Shown here: positions 12,319-25,300 of the stretch, piece after piece
Numbering within the stretch: the first letter of the stretch is position 1
Layout: each line of letters opens with the position of its first letter
Translations under genes and position numbers: made by a program
From: Ophiura sarsii
Lineage: Eukaryota > Echinodermata > Ophiuroidea > Amphilepidida > Ophiuridae
Length of the DNA stretch: 64,000 bases
Assembly: GCA_035610835.1 (NCBI GenBank)
Contig: CM069456.1
Location: 26,294,234-26,358,233, forward strand
Reading direction: 5' to 3'
Notes under the pieces: model-generated
What the model was told of the DNA's origin: nothing
Databases searched by the model: none
What the model saw: the letters and a program-made list of their open reading frames with translations, nothing else

Positions 12319-12918
12319 AATCTGAATATTATTGTGAGATTTAAACACTTGATCAACAACCCGTCGACGCTACGAAATGAATTTAGATCGAGACAAGATT
12401 CGAGGAGCTATTTTATAAGCATTCACTTGACCGGACTAAATAATTTTATAAAATTGTAAGCATGTTTCTAGTTACAAAAGACTATGAATATTATGATACG
12501 ATGGATAAAATTGATGCCTAATTCTTCAGAAGCGACTTTTTTACCATGAATTTGGCTTTAGTTTCGTCAAGTTTTTCTTGAATTCGGGTTTGTCGGATTG
12601 CAATAATCTGCACCGAAAATACAACATGTCATGAAGTTCACAGATAATATTAGATAATATTATTTGCATAATATGCCTTTTTACTATACAATTTCATGGC
12701 AAATGTGTTTGAAATGTGTGATTATAATCATGAAAAGAGCTCATTTACATCGTGCTATTATATACGAGGTCAACTATGACTGCGAAGCGGTTTCACTACG
12801 GGTGAGTACTTCCGGGTCGCTTTGCTGGGTTAGAAAAGGAACGACTTTTCGCGTGGTTGCGAACTGACTGTTTGATGACGACATTTAGTTTCAACACGGG
12901 ATGAAATTTCTGGAATCT

Positions 12919-13342
12919 AATTAGGCCAAAGAAATTTAATACTTTGTCTCAGCGACTGGCACGCATTTCTTATCAAAAGAACTTTCGTGCGTAGCGCTAC
13001 GCGCGGCAGCCATTTCTTTTTTTCTTTTCTTTTTTAACTAGTTTGTTTCGGCGATAATCGGCAACTTTGTGACTGAGAATACACATCCAACTAACTTTGT
13101 GAAGTTAAGAGATAAAGAAAACACAAGCGTACAATGTGCATATTGATCATGTCTGCTTACTTTTATTAAAAAGGCAAAAAACTATTGAATATATTTGGAT
13201 TTTTATAAAATAAAAAATAAATTAAATTAATCGCATAGGACATAGCTCTTTTTTTGTAAAAAGAAAAAGAAAAAAAGCACTGCACATAGCTTATTAGCCA
13301 AAAGGTGCTGAGACAAAGTATTTAATTTTGTTGGCCTAATCA
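12919..13342. mobile_element. Inverted-repeat element with about 30-base ends
   Basis: The left end TAGGCCAAAGAAATTTAATA continues into CTTTGTCTCAGC. Its inverse GCTGAGACAAAGTATTTAAT ends in TTGGCCTAA. It is flanked by TA or TAA. The interior is non-coding and includes poly-T and poly-A tracts. The superfamily is unclear. Confidence 0.6.
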
Positions 13343-13507
13343 AAATCCAATTTTGTTACATTGACACTGATAGGAATTCAAAATGTAAAGGCCAATCATG
13401 ATCACCGACGTCAGCAATATGTCAGCCACTTATTTGCCATCTTTAAGAGGAAATATATCCGGTTAGTAGCCTACTTGCTAAACTCATGCATCCATTGTAC
13501 GCTTTGA

Positions 13508-13577
13508 GAAGGCCCCCAGCCCCGGGCCACCCACCCCCACCCCCCCCCCCCACCCCCCCCCCCCCCAACCCCCCAAA
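13508..13577. repeat. C-rich low-complexity tract
   Basis: Long runs of C broken by single A or T. It creates spurious glycine-rich and proline-rich ORFs. Confidence 0.85.
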
Positions 13578-13915
13578 ACACACACCACAAAACAAACCTG
13601 TATACAGTGAACGCACGAGCACTCTGTGGACGAGATTTGCGGAGTTTAAAATCGGTCCATAATGTTTATGGGTCGTATTCCCGTATTGTAAACGCGGTTC
13701 GATTTTCGGTCCACATATTATTTCCAGATTTTTGTCAGATGAGGGCGCTACAACCAATTGTACAGCTTCGTTATCACAGGTGCTGTGGTGATGAGACACA
13801 CGATGCAATTATATTATGCGTGGCGGCCTAAAATGCTAACAAATAATAACTTGCACTTCATACACTGGCGTTAGGCGTTGACTCTCGTTTGCAACCCCAC
13901 CGGTGAATATGCCCA

Positions 13916-14271
13916 GGCGCGTTGCAACCGGGGCGGCATGGGCGGCCATGGCCGCCCCACTTTTTCTGCAAAGAAAGAAGAAGAAAAAAAGGGGGGAAAA
14001 ACGAGAAGAAACGGGGAAAAGGGATTGCTTTTCAATAAAATATTGGTCAAAAGTACACACCAAATCGCACCAAATGAGTTCGAAATTGAAGAAAAAAATC
14101 AAATTCTGAGGGGGGCAGCACGACCGTGCGATTTTGTTTGACCGTGCAAACATTTACGTCAAACCCCCCTTACGTCAAATTTACGAGGTGACTGCAAAAT
14201 AAATTGGGGCAACCTTTTACAGTTTTCAACATAAATGGCCGCCCCACTTTTTGGTACCTTGCTACGCCCCT
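13916..14271. mobile_element. hAT-like MITE (probable)
   Basis: It starts CAGGCGCGTTGCAACCGGGG and ends CTTGCTACGCCCCTG, which reads CAGGGGCGTAGCAAG in reverse. CGGCC(A/C)CC words occur at both ends. The flanking eight bases do not match, so the duplication has been lost or the borders are off. Confidence 0.45.
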
Positions 14272-14774
14272 GATGTCTACCACTGATAATACTAAACATC
14301 AGGGTGTATCAACAAAAATGGGACTCTGTTTCGTGAAGGTTTTATACTTGTCAAAACCACTGGACCATGTCCGATTCACCTTCAGTACAAATCCCATAGA
14401 ATAATGATAATAATATTCTGAAAATCTTAGATTAATCCAATGAAAAAATAAGACCGCTACCATAATTTGCGGAAACATGTCATTTACTAGTCTATACATG
14501 TACAATGGGATTTACACATACAAACCAGAAAATGACGTGCTTTACATTTCAATACTTTGCATTCAGGTCTCACACCACTAAATATCAGTTCCCTATTGCT
14601 TTGTGTGGTTAAGAGGTCAAGTTCGTGTTTATTTTTGTCACCTTTAGAGCAAACTGGTTCATTCAAATCATTGTTTTATTGAAGATCAAGATGTCTTCCC
14701 GCTACGGGCTTATGATATCTATTTTAGGTACGACAGGCTGCCTATATCTAAAGATCAGGGATTTTAGCTCTATA

Positions 14775-15094
14775 CTCCCTTTCATAATCCCTTGGACATA
14801 ATTCGCGTTATTTCACGCGAGCGTATTTTGTTGTTGTTTTCGAGGCGCGGCGTCAAAATGCTTGACAGGCGCAATAAACATGAACAAGGTCACGCGCCGG
14901 CGATCACGGCGTGTGACGATTTCACGATTGACCAATTAGAATGCGCGATTATTTTTTTAAAGGGACTGGTACGCACTTCCGGGTTTACGCACATACGCAC
15001 CTACGCATTACTACGCGAACCTACGCACATACGTGCGCAACTCGCACGTACGCATGATTTGATGGAATTATGTCCAAGGGATTATGAAAGGGAG
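14775..15094. mobile_element. Mariner/Stowaway-like MITE with TA target site (320 bases)
   Basis: The ends CTCCCTTTCATAATCCCTTG and CAAGGGATTATGAAAGGGAG continue inward to GGACATAATTC. TATA flanks both sides. The interior is CpG-rich with repeated ACGCAC words. The 129-codon ORF that crosses it is an accident of this element. Confidence 0.8.
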
Positions 15095-17464
15095 TATATA
15101 TTGGTGGAAACAGTAAAATCGTGTAAAATGATACTATTCAAGAAAAAGCTAGAGATGTTGGGCCTAATGTGGAGGAAATAACCTACAAATGCTAAATTAT
15201 CAAACATTTTGGTATATTTGCAGCACCTTTTACCTTTTCTAGGATGTTATATTTAGACTTATGGGGTCAATCTTAATTTCAAACACCAGGTATTGCCAGA
15301 ACGCAAAATATTATTTGGTGGTGTGCACTCTACATAGACATTGTAAATCATCTATTAATAACCATAGCAAAGATTAGTTTCATATTCCTCTTAATTCTGG
15401 CACAAATCAATAATAGCTATTAAATATTCCACAAATTTGATGCATGAATATTTCTGTGCAATGTTCAATGATGCTAAGTGTTCTCATGATAAAGCCTCAG
15501 CATAAAATTATGTAGGAACGTTGTGGTAGGAAAGCACCAATCATGTCGATAGTGCGTGTACACCAATCATAGAAGGGCCTTTTATAACCATCGTTAACAG
15601 GTGAAATTGGACTTGTAAGTCAACTTCAATTTCTACCATGAACATGATAAGAAGTATAATTGGCCAAAAATCTCGCCTTCTGTCTATATAATGATAAATA
15701 AGCGGTTGTCGAAGAGCCTGAAACTCGTTTGAAGGAGGTTTATCACATTCATCGTTTGTTTTGTAATCTTTCCTTGAATATTATTCCCTAAACAAACTAT
15801 TCAAAAAGTTCCAAAAAACTTGATTTGATTTAGAAAACAAGATTGTTTCTAAACACTAACCTGTACAATATACACCTTTAACACTTCCCTATGTAACAAT
15901 GTAAGCTTTATATCAATAATACCACAACGCCCATTGACCACCTCTATATTTCGAGAAATGATTAGTTTCTATCTTCACAATAATATTAGTTTCTCCGTCA
16001 GCACTGAAGTATATAGGCTATGATCCTCGCTCGTTCGGTCATATATGTACGTACGACCTATATACGTTGGTAAATATTGTTTTTTGACTTCTTGACATGG
16101 CGATCAAGCAGTACTTGGGCTTGGCTTCCACGACTTTCTAGGGGTCGGTTTGGATGGATAAATAATGTTCATTTGATATCCGATGAATCACATACAATGA
16201 CCGGATGTCTATTCTTGTAGCAAACTTTAAAGATCAAAACCCCACACAACCTATTCTTGCCATACTTTACTGCAAGCAATACCCACGTACTTTCCACTGC
16301 ATCTCATCACACCGCCCCTGGCAATTACCATACTAATTCCAACCCAAATACCTTTTTGTTGAAATTTATTTAAGTCTCAACTCGAGACACCAACATTTCT
16401 TCGACCTCATCATGCCCCTGAACCGTTTGAAAAACCATCATCGAAGGCACGTAGCGGGTTTGGCCGTATTTATACCGGGAGCACATTGCACGCCGCAGGG
16501 TAAAAAATAACTGGCGATTCGTCGCGGAGCCAGTACTCCGCGATATCGTCAGCTCTGCCCGCCGTTTGAGCCCGCGGCCCGACAACGCTGAAAGATGGAG
16601 AAATTGAATTGGACGAGAGAGCAAGTGAACGATGAAAGTATACGGTTATTGTGATATAGACCTACATACTATGTTACAGTTGATAAACAGCGCACCAAGT
16701 GACCAAAATAGAACAAGGCTTAGGAGTTTGATTGCATTTGATTCAAAGTACGTTTGGTACTTACACTTTCCCAACATGAAAATGAATATTGCACTATTCT
16801 TACCGGGTCGAATGAAATGCCGTCTTAGGGTTAATACACATGATTTTGGAAGAACAAAGGACAGGACAGATGAGCATTGACAGTTGTATTTCTGGATTCT
16901 GGACATGAAGTTGAAAATGAGCGGCATAGTGTGTATGGTGATGTGTAATGGTGTAAATTTGTTTGCTACTTTCTTGGTACCAATGTTTTTTAGCATCCTT
17001 AAACCCTAAGCTACATTTTTTGTAATCCGTGTGGTAAGATGAACAGTTTGGTATTGAACAAATTTCAGTTTTTGACCCCCTGTATAGGGGCAGCCATTTT
17101 GAATTCGGTGGGAGACCCCTAACTACGCGCCAAAAAATGGCAGCAAGTCTAATATTGTAGTTAAGGGTTAAAGGATGATAACAAATGTAGCAAAAAAAAT
17201 CACTGCCTCAGATATTACTACATAAAACCATACACATAGCAGCGGAGTTTTTTTGTGAATGCATCCATTGCTGTTATGGATGCATTATTCAAACCAAAAC
17301 ATACAAGAACACATTCTAGATATCTGTCTTTAGACTGAAGGTACTAGGCGATATATTGGCGGCAAAGTATACTCCAAGAGTATTACGTGAGATTGTTGAA
17401 ATCACACACAGAAGAGTGTGCTCGGACAACTCACATTTTGTAACCCTATACCATAATTGCGGAT
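15095..17464. other. Unique sequence with a CpG-rich patch at 16430-16600
   Basis: No gene is recognised. The patch includes the palindromic GCGGAGCCAGTACTCCGC and many CpGs against an AT-rich background. It could be a small CpG island, a conserved element or an undetected exon. An 84-codon minus-strand ORF there has no domain that I recognise. Confidence 0.35.
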
Positions 17465-17949
17465 CAGTGGCGTAACTAGACTTTTTCATTTGGGGGGGGG
17501 CAAGAAGGGGCAGTGACTTGAAATGGAGGGGCTCCTAAGATTTGTGGAGTAAAATGATGCGCGCGTAGCGCGCGAAAATTTTGGACTTTACAGCTATTTT
17601 TTGGACGATTGAGCTACATTTTGGCTCTAAACAAGCTTGTACCAAAGAATATTTCATTTTGGGAAGACATATGCGCGCGTAGCGCGCGAAAATTGTTCAT
17701 ATGTGTACTTTTGACCATCATAATTCCATGATTCCTTTCGTCAAATGAACCGACAGTGCTAATCTCAACCGACACGATGTCATTATTGGGGGGGATTTGG
17801 TGTGTACTTTGTTTGTAAATTTCATTTACAGCCGTACTTGATTTCATTTGGGGGGGCAAGCGGGGGGGGGATAGGGTTCCAAGTGGGGGGGCTCCCGCCC
17901 CCCCCCCCCTGCCCCCCCCCCCCCCCCCCCCCCGCTGGTTACGCCACTG
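17465..17949. mobile_element. hAT MITE with perfect 8-base target duplication (485 bases)
   Basis: The ends are CAGTGGCGTAACTAG and CTGGTTACGCCACTG. TTGCGGAT is duplicated at 17457-17464 and 17950-17957. The interior carries two copies of GCGCGCGTAGCGCGC and long G and C runs near the ends. An eight-base duplication and CAGTGGCG ends are diagnostic of hAT. Confidence 0.9.
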
Positions 17950-18167
17950 TTGCGGATAGGTCTATACGAATTCTTAACCAACATTTATATTTTCGTCTCC
18001 TTTCGTGTACGACGATTATACCTCGTTATAATATCCATTGTGTAATTCACATACGGTATACCCGGACGGAAATTCACTTGTGAACCATTTATGAACCATT
18101 TCACCATGTTATTCAAACGGGTGAAGATAATTCGGTCTGATATGTCAACAGGGCTGACAAAATTTAA

Positions 18168-19268
18168 GGGAAGTGTCAACCCTATTATTTTGATGATCAA
18201 CTTTTGCTTCTAAGTTTGAGAATATTTAATAAAAGTACATACAAGTATACATTTATAGAAAGGAAATTTGATAAGGAATCCGATGGTGATATCAATGTGA
18301 TACCAAATAAACTCAATTTTGAGAAATGAACCAAAAAGCGTTTTTTTTACCCCAAATTTTTCAGACAGCATAACTATAAAATAAAAAATGGTAATTTGTT
18401 CTAATATACATTTTTGTAAACAAAACAATTTTGTCTAGGAGGCAATTTTTTCTTTTTCCAAAATAAGGCTTAGTTTTGGAAATATTGCTAAAAACATCGG
18501 AAAAGGGTAAAAGTCTTGTTTTTTTGCATACATTTCGCTAGAAATGGATGCATATCTCGAGTTTAAAATCCGTAAGCGAAAAAATAAAAAATTGCCTCCT
18601 AGCGCTGAAAGTCCTCTACACAATGGTAGTAAAAGCTTACCTGATAGTTTAATATATTTTTAGTTATGTTGTCTGAAAATTCGTAAAATTCCTTCAAATT
18701 TGAACTTCTAGAAAACATCGATTTAGTAAAAAAAATTGACCTTTTTCACCATTTAAAGCTAAATATTCTCGGAATACACGGGCGTGTGACCTAAAAGGCG
18801 AGTATACTATTATGAACAATCAAAATAAACTATCAGATTCAATTTATATTGTCACAATGTGAAGAAATTGGAAGAAAACTGAAATTTAAATGATCGTAAG
18901 ATTGGCCTTTGTTTACATTTTTAGACATTGTTTTGCGCTCTTTTGTTTTTCGCGTCTACGTCGCGGATATTAAGCGGCGCGTCTAGTATTACGCACGGGA
19001 AGATTCAGCGCGCGACGCAATGATCGAACAGCTGTCGTCGCAGCATTTGAAAAGCGCGGAACTCCGCTTAAATTCCCGCCAAATAACCATGCACCTTTTC
19101 CCGACTCAAACTTACCAAAACAACAATTTTAAATCACCCAAAAGAACGGGAAATAATCGCTTCCGATTAGTAACTTATGATGGTAATGATAGAATACATA
19201 TAAAAGTATAAAATAATAGAGGAATATGAAATTCAATTTTTGAAACAAGTGCCGGGTTGACACTGCCC
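18168..19268. mobile_element. TTAA-target element, 1.1 kb, non-coding
   Basis: The ends GGGAAGTGTCAACCC and GGGTTGACACTGCCC are flanked by TTAA (18164-18167, 19269-19272). This suggests piggyBac-like or Kolobok-like mobilisation. No transposase ORF remains. A CpG-rich patch sits near 18940-19030. Confidence 0.7.
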
Positions 19269-19639
19269 TTAAATGGGTTAATTCTAAGAATTAAGAATGC
19301 AGGGAACATCCCTCTCATCCTTCTACTACATGTATATCATATTCATTTATAAAAGGGTGATATTTTGCTTTTATTTCAAAGGAATTCTTATTCAAAGAAA
19401 AGTGGCATTTCCTTAGATTTACTTTAAAATTAATTGGAAATTTAACACGTACATGTTACCTACTGGGATCAAAATTAACATCCAAATTTACCATTTTCGG
19501 ACGATTCATTTGTCATGACCTGATTTGTGTCAACGCAACCAAGTTTGATCAGAATATGATCATTTCTGCTCCGTATTAAATATATTCAAAACAAGTAGGT
19601 GGAACGGTAGCAAACAGTTTTTAGTGGACAGTATTTTGG

Positions 19640-20540
19640 CACAGCTTCATATACCTGTATGAAATTGATCTTTAACCTTTCAGATATGAGGGGGTTGTCA
19701 TGTTCAACCCTTATAAGTCTTTGGTTTGTTTGACCTTTCACCATCTGATACCATAAATGGGTTTAACGTCTGTAAATAATATGATGAACGACAACAAGAA
19801 TGCACCACTAAACAAACATGATTATACGTTGTAAATGTTGAGATATTCTTGCTTTACCATATTCGATAAGAGTAGGTGGTACTCGAACTAAATTTGTTGA
19901 CGGAAATTGTCTTCAAATCTTACCTACATTTATTCTACCTCAACAAAATACATTTTTAAAAACAACACGAGTCAATGTTGCCGGTGGATAGTATATATAT
20001 ATTTTTTGGACAGTTTCAATTACTCTTTTGGTGTTTACCTTTAACCTCTCCGATATGAGAGGCAGTGGCTTAGCTAGGTTCTTCATATTGGGGTGGTGGG
20101 GCGGGGGGGGGGGGGGGGGGGGGGGGGCGAAAATAAAAGTGAATCGACAAGTTTGAAAACCGAGTTGTCTGAAACTTGCGGGGCGGCGGGTGGGGGAGAG
20201 TTGTGACATGGCGTCCTCCAAACCGGCGCGAAAAATCGAGCTCGATAAACCGACATTGCCAATCAAAACCGACACGTATATTTGGGGGTGATCGCCCACT
20301 CGCCACCCCCACCCCCCCCCCCCCCCCCACCCCCACCCCACCCTTACGCCACTGATTAGTGATGTATGACCCACCCATATAAGAAGTTCACCGGTGAGAA
20401 GTTGGATTATTTGACCTTTCACCATCTAATACCATGGATACGTTTAACGTCTGTAAATAAAAGGATGAACTTTGGGGAGACGGAACCACACAAAGACGAG
20501 TAAATGTTGTACACTTTGAAGATGTTCTTGCTATCCCACG
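19640..20540. repeat. Diverged direct duplication interrupted by a hAT-like MITE
   Basis: Words such as TTTGACCTTTCACCATCT, GTTTAACGTCTGTAAATAA and CTTTAACCT(T/C)TC(A/C)GATATGAG occur at about 19670-19880 and again at 20028-20530. The second copy is split by the element at 20063-20354. Confidence 0.6.
20063..20354. mobile_element. hAT-like MITE with G-run and C-run interior (292 bases)
   Basis: It starts CAGTGGCTTAGCTAGG and ends CTTACGCCACTG. A 25-base G run at 20103-20127 faces a C-rich tract near the other end. The flanking eight-mers agree only partly, so it is older than the 17465 copy or has lost its duplication. Confidence 0.65.
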
Positions 20541-20859
20541 TATTTGTTTGTACGCGAATTATCATTTTGACTGTACCTTTTACTCTCACCTCCTTCATAC
20601 CTAAACACAACCGATATTTTCTGACATTTCACGAATTGGGTCGCACACATAAAGGATTCTGATCTCCAAATTTACTCACGAGCATACAGATGATTATTTA
20701 CTTCATATTTATTTACTTCGAGAATCCCTGTGAAGCTTATAGACTATCCAAAAATAGATTAATAATAATAATTTTACGCGAATTCTGGCGAAGGGTTTAA
20801 AAAGATCACGCAGAGAAACTGTAACAAATCGATTAACGCCACTGTAACATCGAGCAATG

Positions 20860-22310
20860 ACGCTCAACATATAACACAGACACTGTAACATTTAGCAGAG
20901 ACACTTTAGATATCGAGTAGCTACACTGTAACATCGAGCGGAGACTCTGTGAATATCGAGTAGCGACACTGTAACATCGAGCCGAGACTATGTACATATC
21001 GAATAGCACCACTTGAGCATCGAGCAGAGACTCTTTACATATCAAGCGGAGACACTGATTTAATTACATAGCTATTAATCAATTATCAATTTACTAAAGA
21101 GACTAATACATAATGTTAATAAAACATGACATGTTTTTTATTTACTTGTCTACGTATAATATTTACAGTAACATTTAGCAGAATCTTTTTATTCATTTAA
21201 ATATTCCTTCATCATGTTCATATTCTTATATAGTGGGTGTGGTTTTGGATGTCAATGGGTAATCTGGTTGGTTTTGGGCTGATTTTTAGCCGATTTTAGC
21301 ACTATATATTATGAGACCAATAATATATATACAGTCAGATCGTGTTAAGATGTTCAAGCGCATCCGACACAAAGTTGCCGGTGTATGCGTTGTGCGTATA
21401 ACGCAGCGTTGCCATGTGCGCGTGTGCTAGAAAACGCGATTATTCGAAGCAGGAAGTTGGTAAACCAACTCGCTGGATTTGCCAATTATATATAGGGGGA
21501 AATTTGTTGTTGTATGATTAAAATAAATCTAACAAAAAGCGGTTTTTTTATGATAAAAGATAAAAATGACCAATAAAGTAAATACGAATGAGAATAAAAT
21601 ATAGTTCGCAGATGTTTTGCTATATACGTTGGTCTCATTGTCTGTACCATATAATACACGACTCTAAATATGGTACCGCATATCCAGCAACATAAGAACA
21701 ATATATAACAAGAAGAGCAAACAATAATCAAGAATGGTATCATGACTAAAGTACATGTTATACACTGTAATATCGAGCGGAGACTCTCAAGGACTCTCTA
21801 AACATAGAGTAGACACAGAGACTCTGTGACATCGAGAAATGTCACTTTACATATCGTGAAGAGATACGTTATCATCGAGCAGATAATCTTTACTTCTCGA
21901 GCAGAGACACTGTAAACCTCAAGCAGAAACAATTTACATATCATGCAGAGACGCTTTAACATCGAGTAAAGAATTGTGTACATATCGAGGGAGACCGAAG
22001 CATCCAACAGAAATCATGTATACATATTGAGCAGAGACACAGTAACATCGAGCAGAAACAATTTAAATATCGAACAGGGACACTGTGGCATCGAACAGAA
22101 ACAATTATCAGATCGTTCTGAGACACTGAAACATTGAACAGAAAGAAAATACTTATCGAGCAAAACACGGCTGTATCGAGCAGCAGTTTTTTTTTTACAT
22201 ATCGAGTAGAGACACTTTAACATCGATCAGAAGCAATTTAAATATAGAGCTTAGACTGTTTACAAATTGAGCAGAGACACTCTACTATCGAGCAATAACA
22301 TTACATACAT
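20860..22310 (+). repeat. Degenerate satellite of about 40-45-base units, split by a dispersed repeat
   Basis: The repeated words ACACTGTAACATCGAGCAGAG and ACATATCGAGCAGAGAC alternate across 20860-21060 and 21765-22310. The two halves are separated by the family C repeat at 21228-21745, which evidently inserted in the array. Units are heavily diverged. Confidence 0.7.
21228..21715 (+). repeat. Dispersed repeat family C, copy 1
   Basis: It begins GTGGGTGTGGTTTTGG, passes through AAGTTGCCGG(T/C)GTATGCG and GCGATTATTCGAAGCAGG, and ends TTTTGCTATATACGTTGGTC. The same order occurs at 48352-48790 and 57250-57680. It is non-coding and likely an old element of unknown class. Confidence 0.75.
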
Positions 22311-25300
22311 TATAGTTGTGAAATGTGGATTGATTTTCATTCATAAAGAGACATTTACAATTAATATTTCGAGCAATGACGTTTGCACGTTAATACCATT
22401 TGCATTATATCTTTACAGATGTAGTTTGGTGGTCAACAAAATGTATAAATGATATGGGTCTGAGATATTGGTATTGTGGTGATGAATGTACTGGATTTAA
22501 AGATCCTAGTGTTGCACGGTTTCTAACTAATTCAAAATAACCAAGTTAACCAAGTACATTAAGTAACACTACAGTAACAAGTGGCTTTGTGATTTCTATT
22601 GTTCATGATTTATTGTTGTACTCTAGTAGTTATAGCTCGCTCTCCCTCAATTCAAAAGCAATAACCACCTCACTCCATCCAATAAAAGATCCGTACACTC
22701 GTCCGTCACCAACTCGTTAGCACATAATTTTTTACTTTTACAACATAATGTGCCAATGCAATACAGAACTCATTACGGTTCCTGATGTGTATGATAAAGT
22801 CTATATGAACAATCCAAACATCATTCGCGGTCCATTAATCAATAGACGTCGTCCCAGAGTTAATGTCGGAGCTACCCTCGCTACTAAAAGCAATATCCTC
22901 GCCCTATAGCTCCGTCTGCTGTCTGGTAACCACCACCAGCTCTGTCGTCAGTCCTCACTACCCACCCTCTATTTTCCCTGTAATGCCTCCCCGTGCATTG
23001 ATGGCAATTGATGCTTAATGATTATTTATTGTTCCTCATTTTATACACATCAATTTTCCTAGATATGTCGTTGGCCTTTTTGTGATCTTTCCTAAATGAG
23101 CAGTAGCAATATAGATAGTGCTCGGTAGCATTTTCAGCCTACCTGGAATAGCATACGGACACATTTTGTCGTGACTCTTCTACAGTGATAAGAAAGAGTG
23201 GAGTTAATTTTTGAACATAATGGACTTTTTCATTTCTGTGAATATTTGCTGGTTTGTTACGTAAGTTATTTGCTTTTAAAAGTTATATCGGTTAAGTTCA
23301 TCCTGCTTTGATTGGGGAGTCAAGGTCATCTGATTGATTTGTAACTATGGTAAACAAGGTCCGTGTTTAAAATATTGTCATATAACCATGATAACTACAA
23401 TGCCATTTTGTTTTACCTTTAAGATTGGGCTAGAAGTCTAAAAGTATGATCTTGGCTTTGTATTACTTCTTTTCTTCCGCGAATGTCGATACAGGGATGA
23501 AACCGAACACACGTGGAATATGCCTCCTAGTCAGAAAAATGTTAGAAAAACATAAGCCTATCATATTCAGAATTATTACTGATAATTATGATTTTTTTTT
23601 GGTAAGTTTTATCCAAGTTGCAGTGTTACTACCAAACATGCTTATAAAGTCTACGTGTGTAACGCACAGGGTTATGTATCCTTTCGGTAAGACTTATCGG
23701 GGAAGTATCGGTATACAAAGAGCAGGATCGAAAATAACTGATACAATTTGATGTTTTTGAACTATTTTTATGTTGGATTTCAGGAACTTGAACATGTGGA
23801 AATTTAGCAAGCCATTGACAAGTTTAAGTTTACCGGATCGGAGAAGGCCAACAAGTTGGCTAAAAAAGGGATGACTAATATTAAGACCGGGGTTCAAATC
23901 TCACACTAGTCCATTTCATAGTTGTAATAGGGGATAATTGGACACTTATTAGTTTAATATTCGGCAAAGCAATCCGGATACCACTGCATACATGGCATTG
24001 CCCATGTACATGTATGTTGCATGGCTGCGTTTTTGCGGGTTTAGTGTCTTTAGTTGAAAATCACCACAGTGTAAGATAATACGTTATTTACCCATTGTTT
24101 AGGTTATCCTTGATTAATAATTATTCAATTAAAGCACACGTGTGTGACACAAAAAACTACGGAATGTAACATACAACATATATATAGTTAAAAATAGCTC
24201 TGTTCTAGACGTTCAATAATAAAACACATACAAATATTACTAAATGCATGAAATGAGAATGTCGCCTTGGATTTCCATCACGTAATCCTCGCTATTGTCC
24301 TAAATCATACTCATTACATACGATGATTATGAACCGTGTTCTTGAATGATACAAAGATAATGAATAATGCATGCATGATTGCGTCATTGCTCAAGTGTTA
24401 TAACAATTGTTCTTCGCTAAAACAAATTATAAGGAAGTACTTCGGACTCGGTTGGTTAGTAATTAGTCGTTCGCATGGTTAAGTTACGTATGTGTGATTT
24501 TGTGTGTAGGAGAAACTTTTGAAACATTACCAACGATATGTTGAAGGTTATTTCTCACAACCATGACAAAATAAATGCGTGTATTTGTTATTATATTTGT
24601 TTTTCCTTTGTCCTACCATCGTTACTTTCATCATCAAAATGTGACTTGATATGATACTTTGAAACTCGCTGAAACCGCTAGTATACGGGGCAAAGCCGAC
24701 TCAATCGTCACTCCTATCCTTACCGGTTGCCGCCAGGCTAGTGAAACCCACTGAGGACGTGTACGGGCGACAAGCAGACGCAAAAGCTGTGGTTGAGAAA
24801 AAGATACAGCGATCATTAGTTGGGTGATATGCGTGTTGAACTTGAATATTGACTTTGAAATAAGATAAACAATATTGAGATTAAGTAAAGAAGAAAAATG
24901 ATACCTGATCGGAAACAATTAAAATGTCAATCGAAGATCAATCGATTTCCTATGTTCAAAATGTTACTAAACTCCAGTTGATTTATTTGAATTGGCGTTT
25001 AATATCGTACGTGATCACCCACACGCTTGATCATGATACTATGTCCGCCAAAGCCCATTTTAGTACATACCAAGATCGGTTGCAAAACCGGTGAAATCCA
25101 TGAGAAAATTCGGCATTTACCGCTGTAAATCTGTGGGATAGCTTTTATAATTACCCCGGGGAAGTTCCCCTGTACTCTGGTCATGACCGTGAAAATACAT
25201 TGATGTTGTATCTCAAGATCAAATGGCTGCAGGCATCGTCAAGTTAACTGTAACGATTCCAGGTTACACATATAGAAGGGTTTCAAAGTCAGCTGATGTG

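Noticed and set aside
13443..13808. 121-codon minus-strand ORF with a glycine stretch
   Set aside because: The stretch is the translation of a C-rich low-complexity tract.
14792..15181. 129-codon + strand ORF
   Set aside because: It lies almost wholly inside the TA-flanked inverted-repeat element at 14775-15094 and has no recognisable domain.
19940..20425. 161-codon minus-strand ORF rich in Gly and Pro
   Set aside because: Its composition comes from the G and C runs of a hAT-like MITE; no protein family is recognisable.
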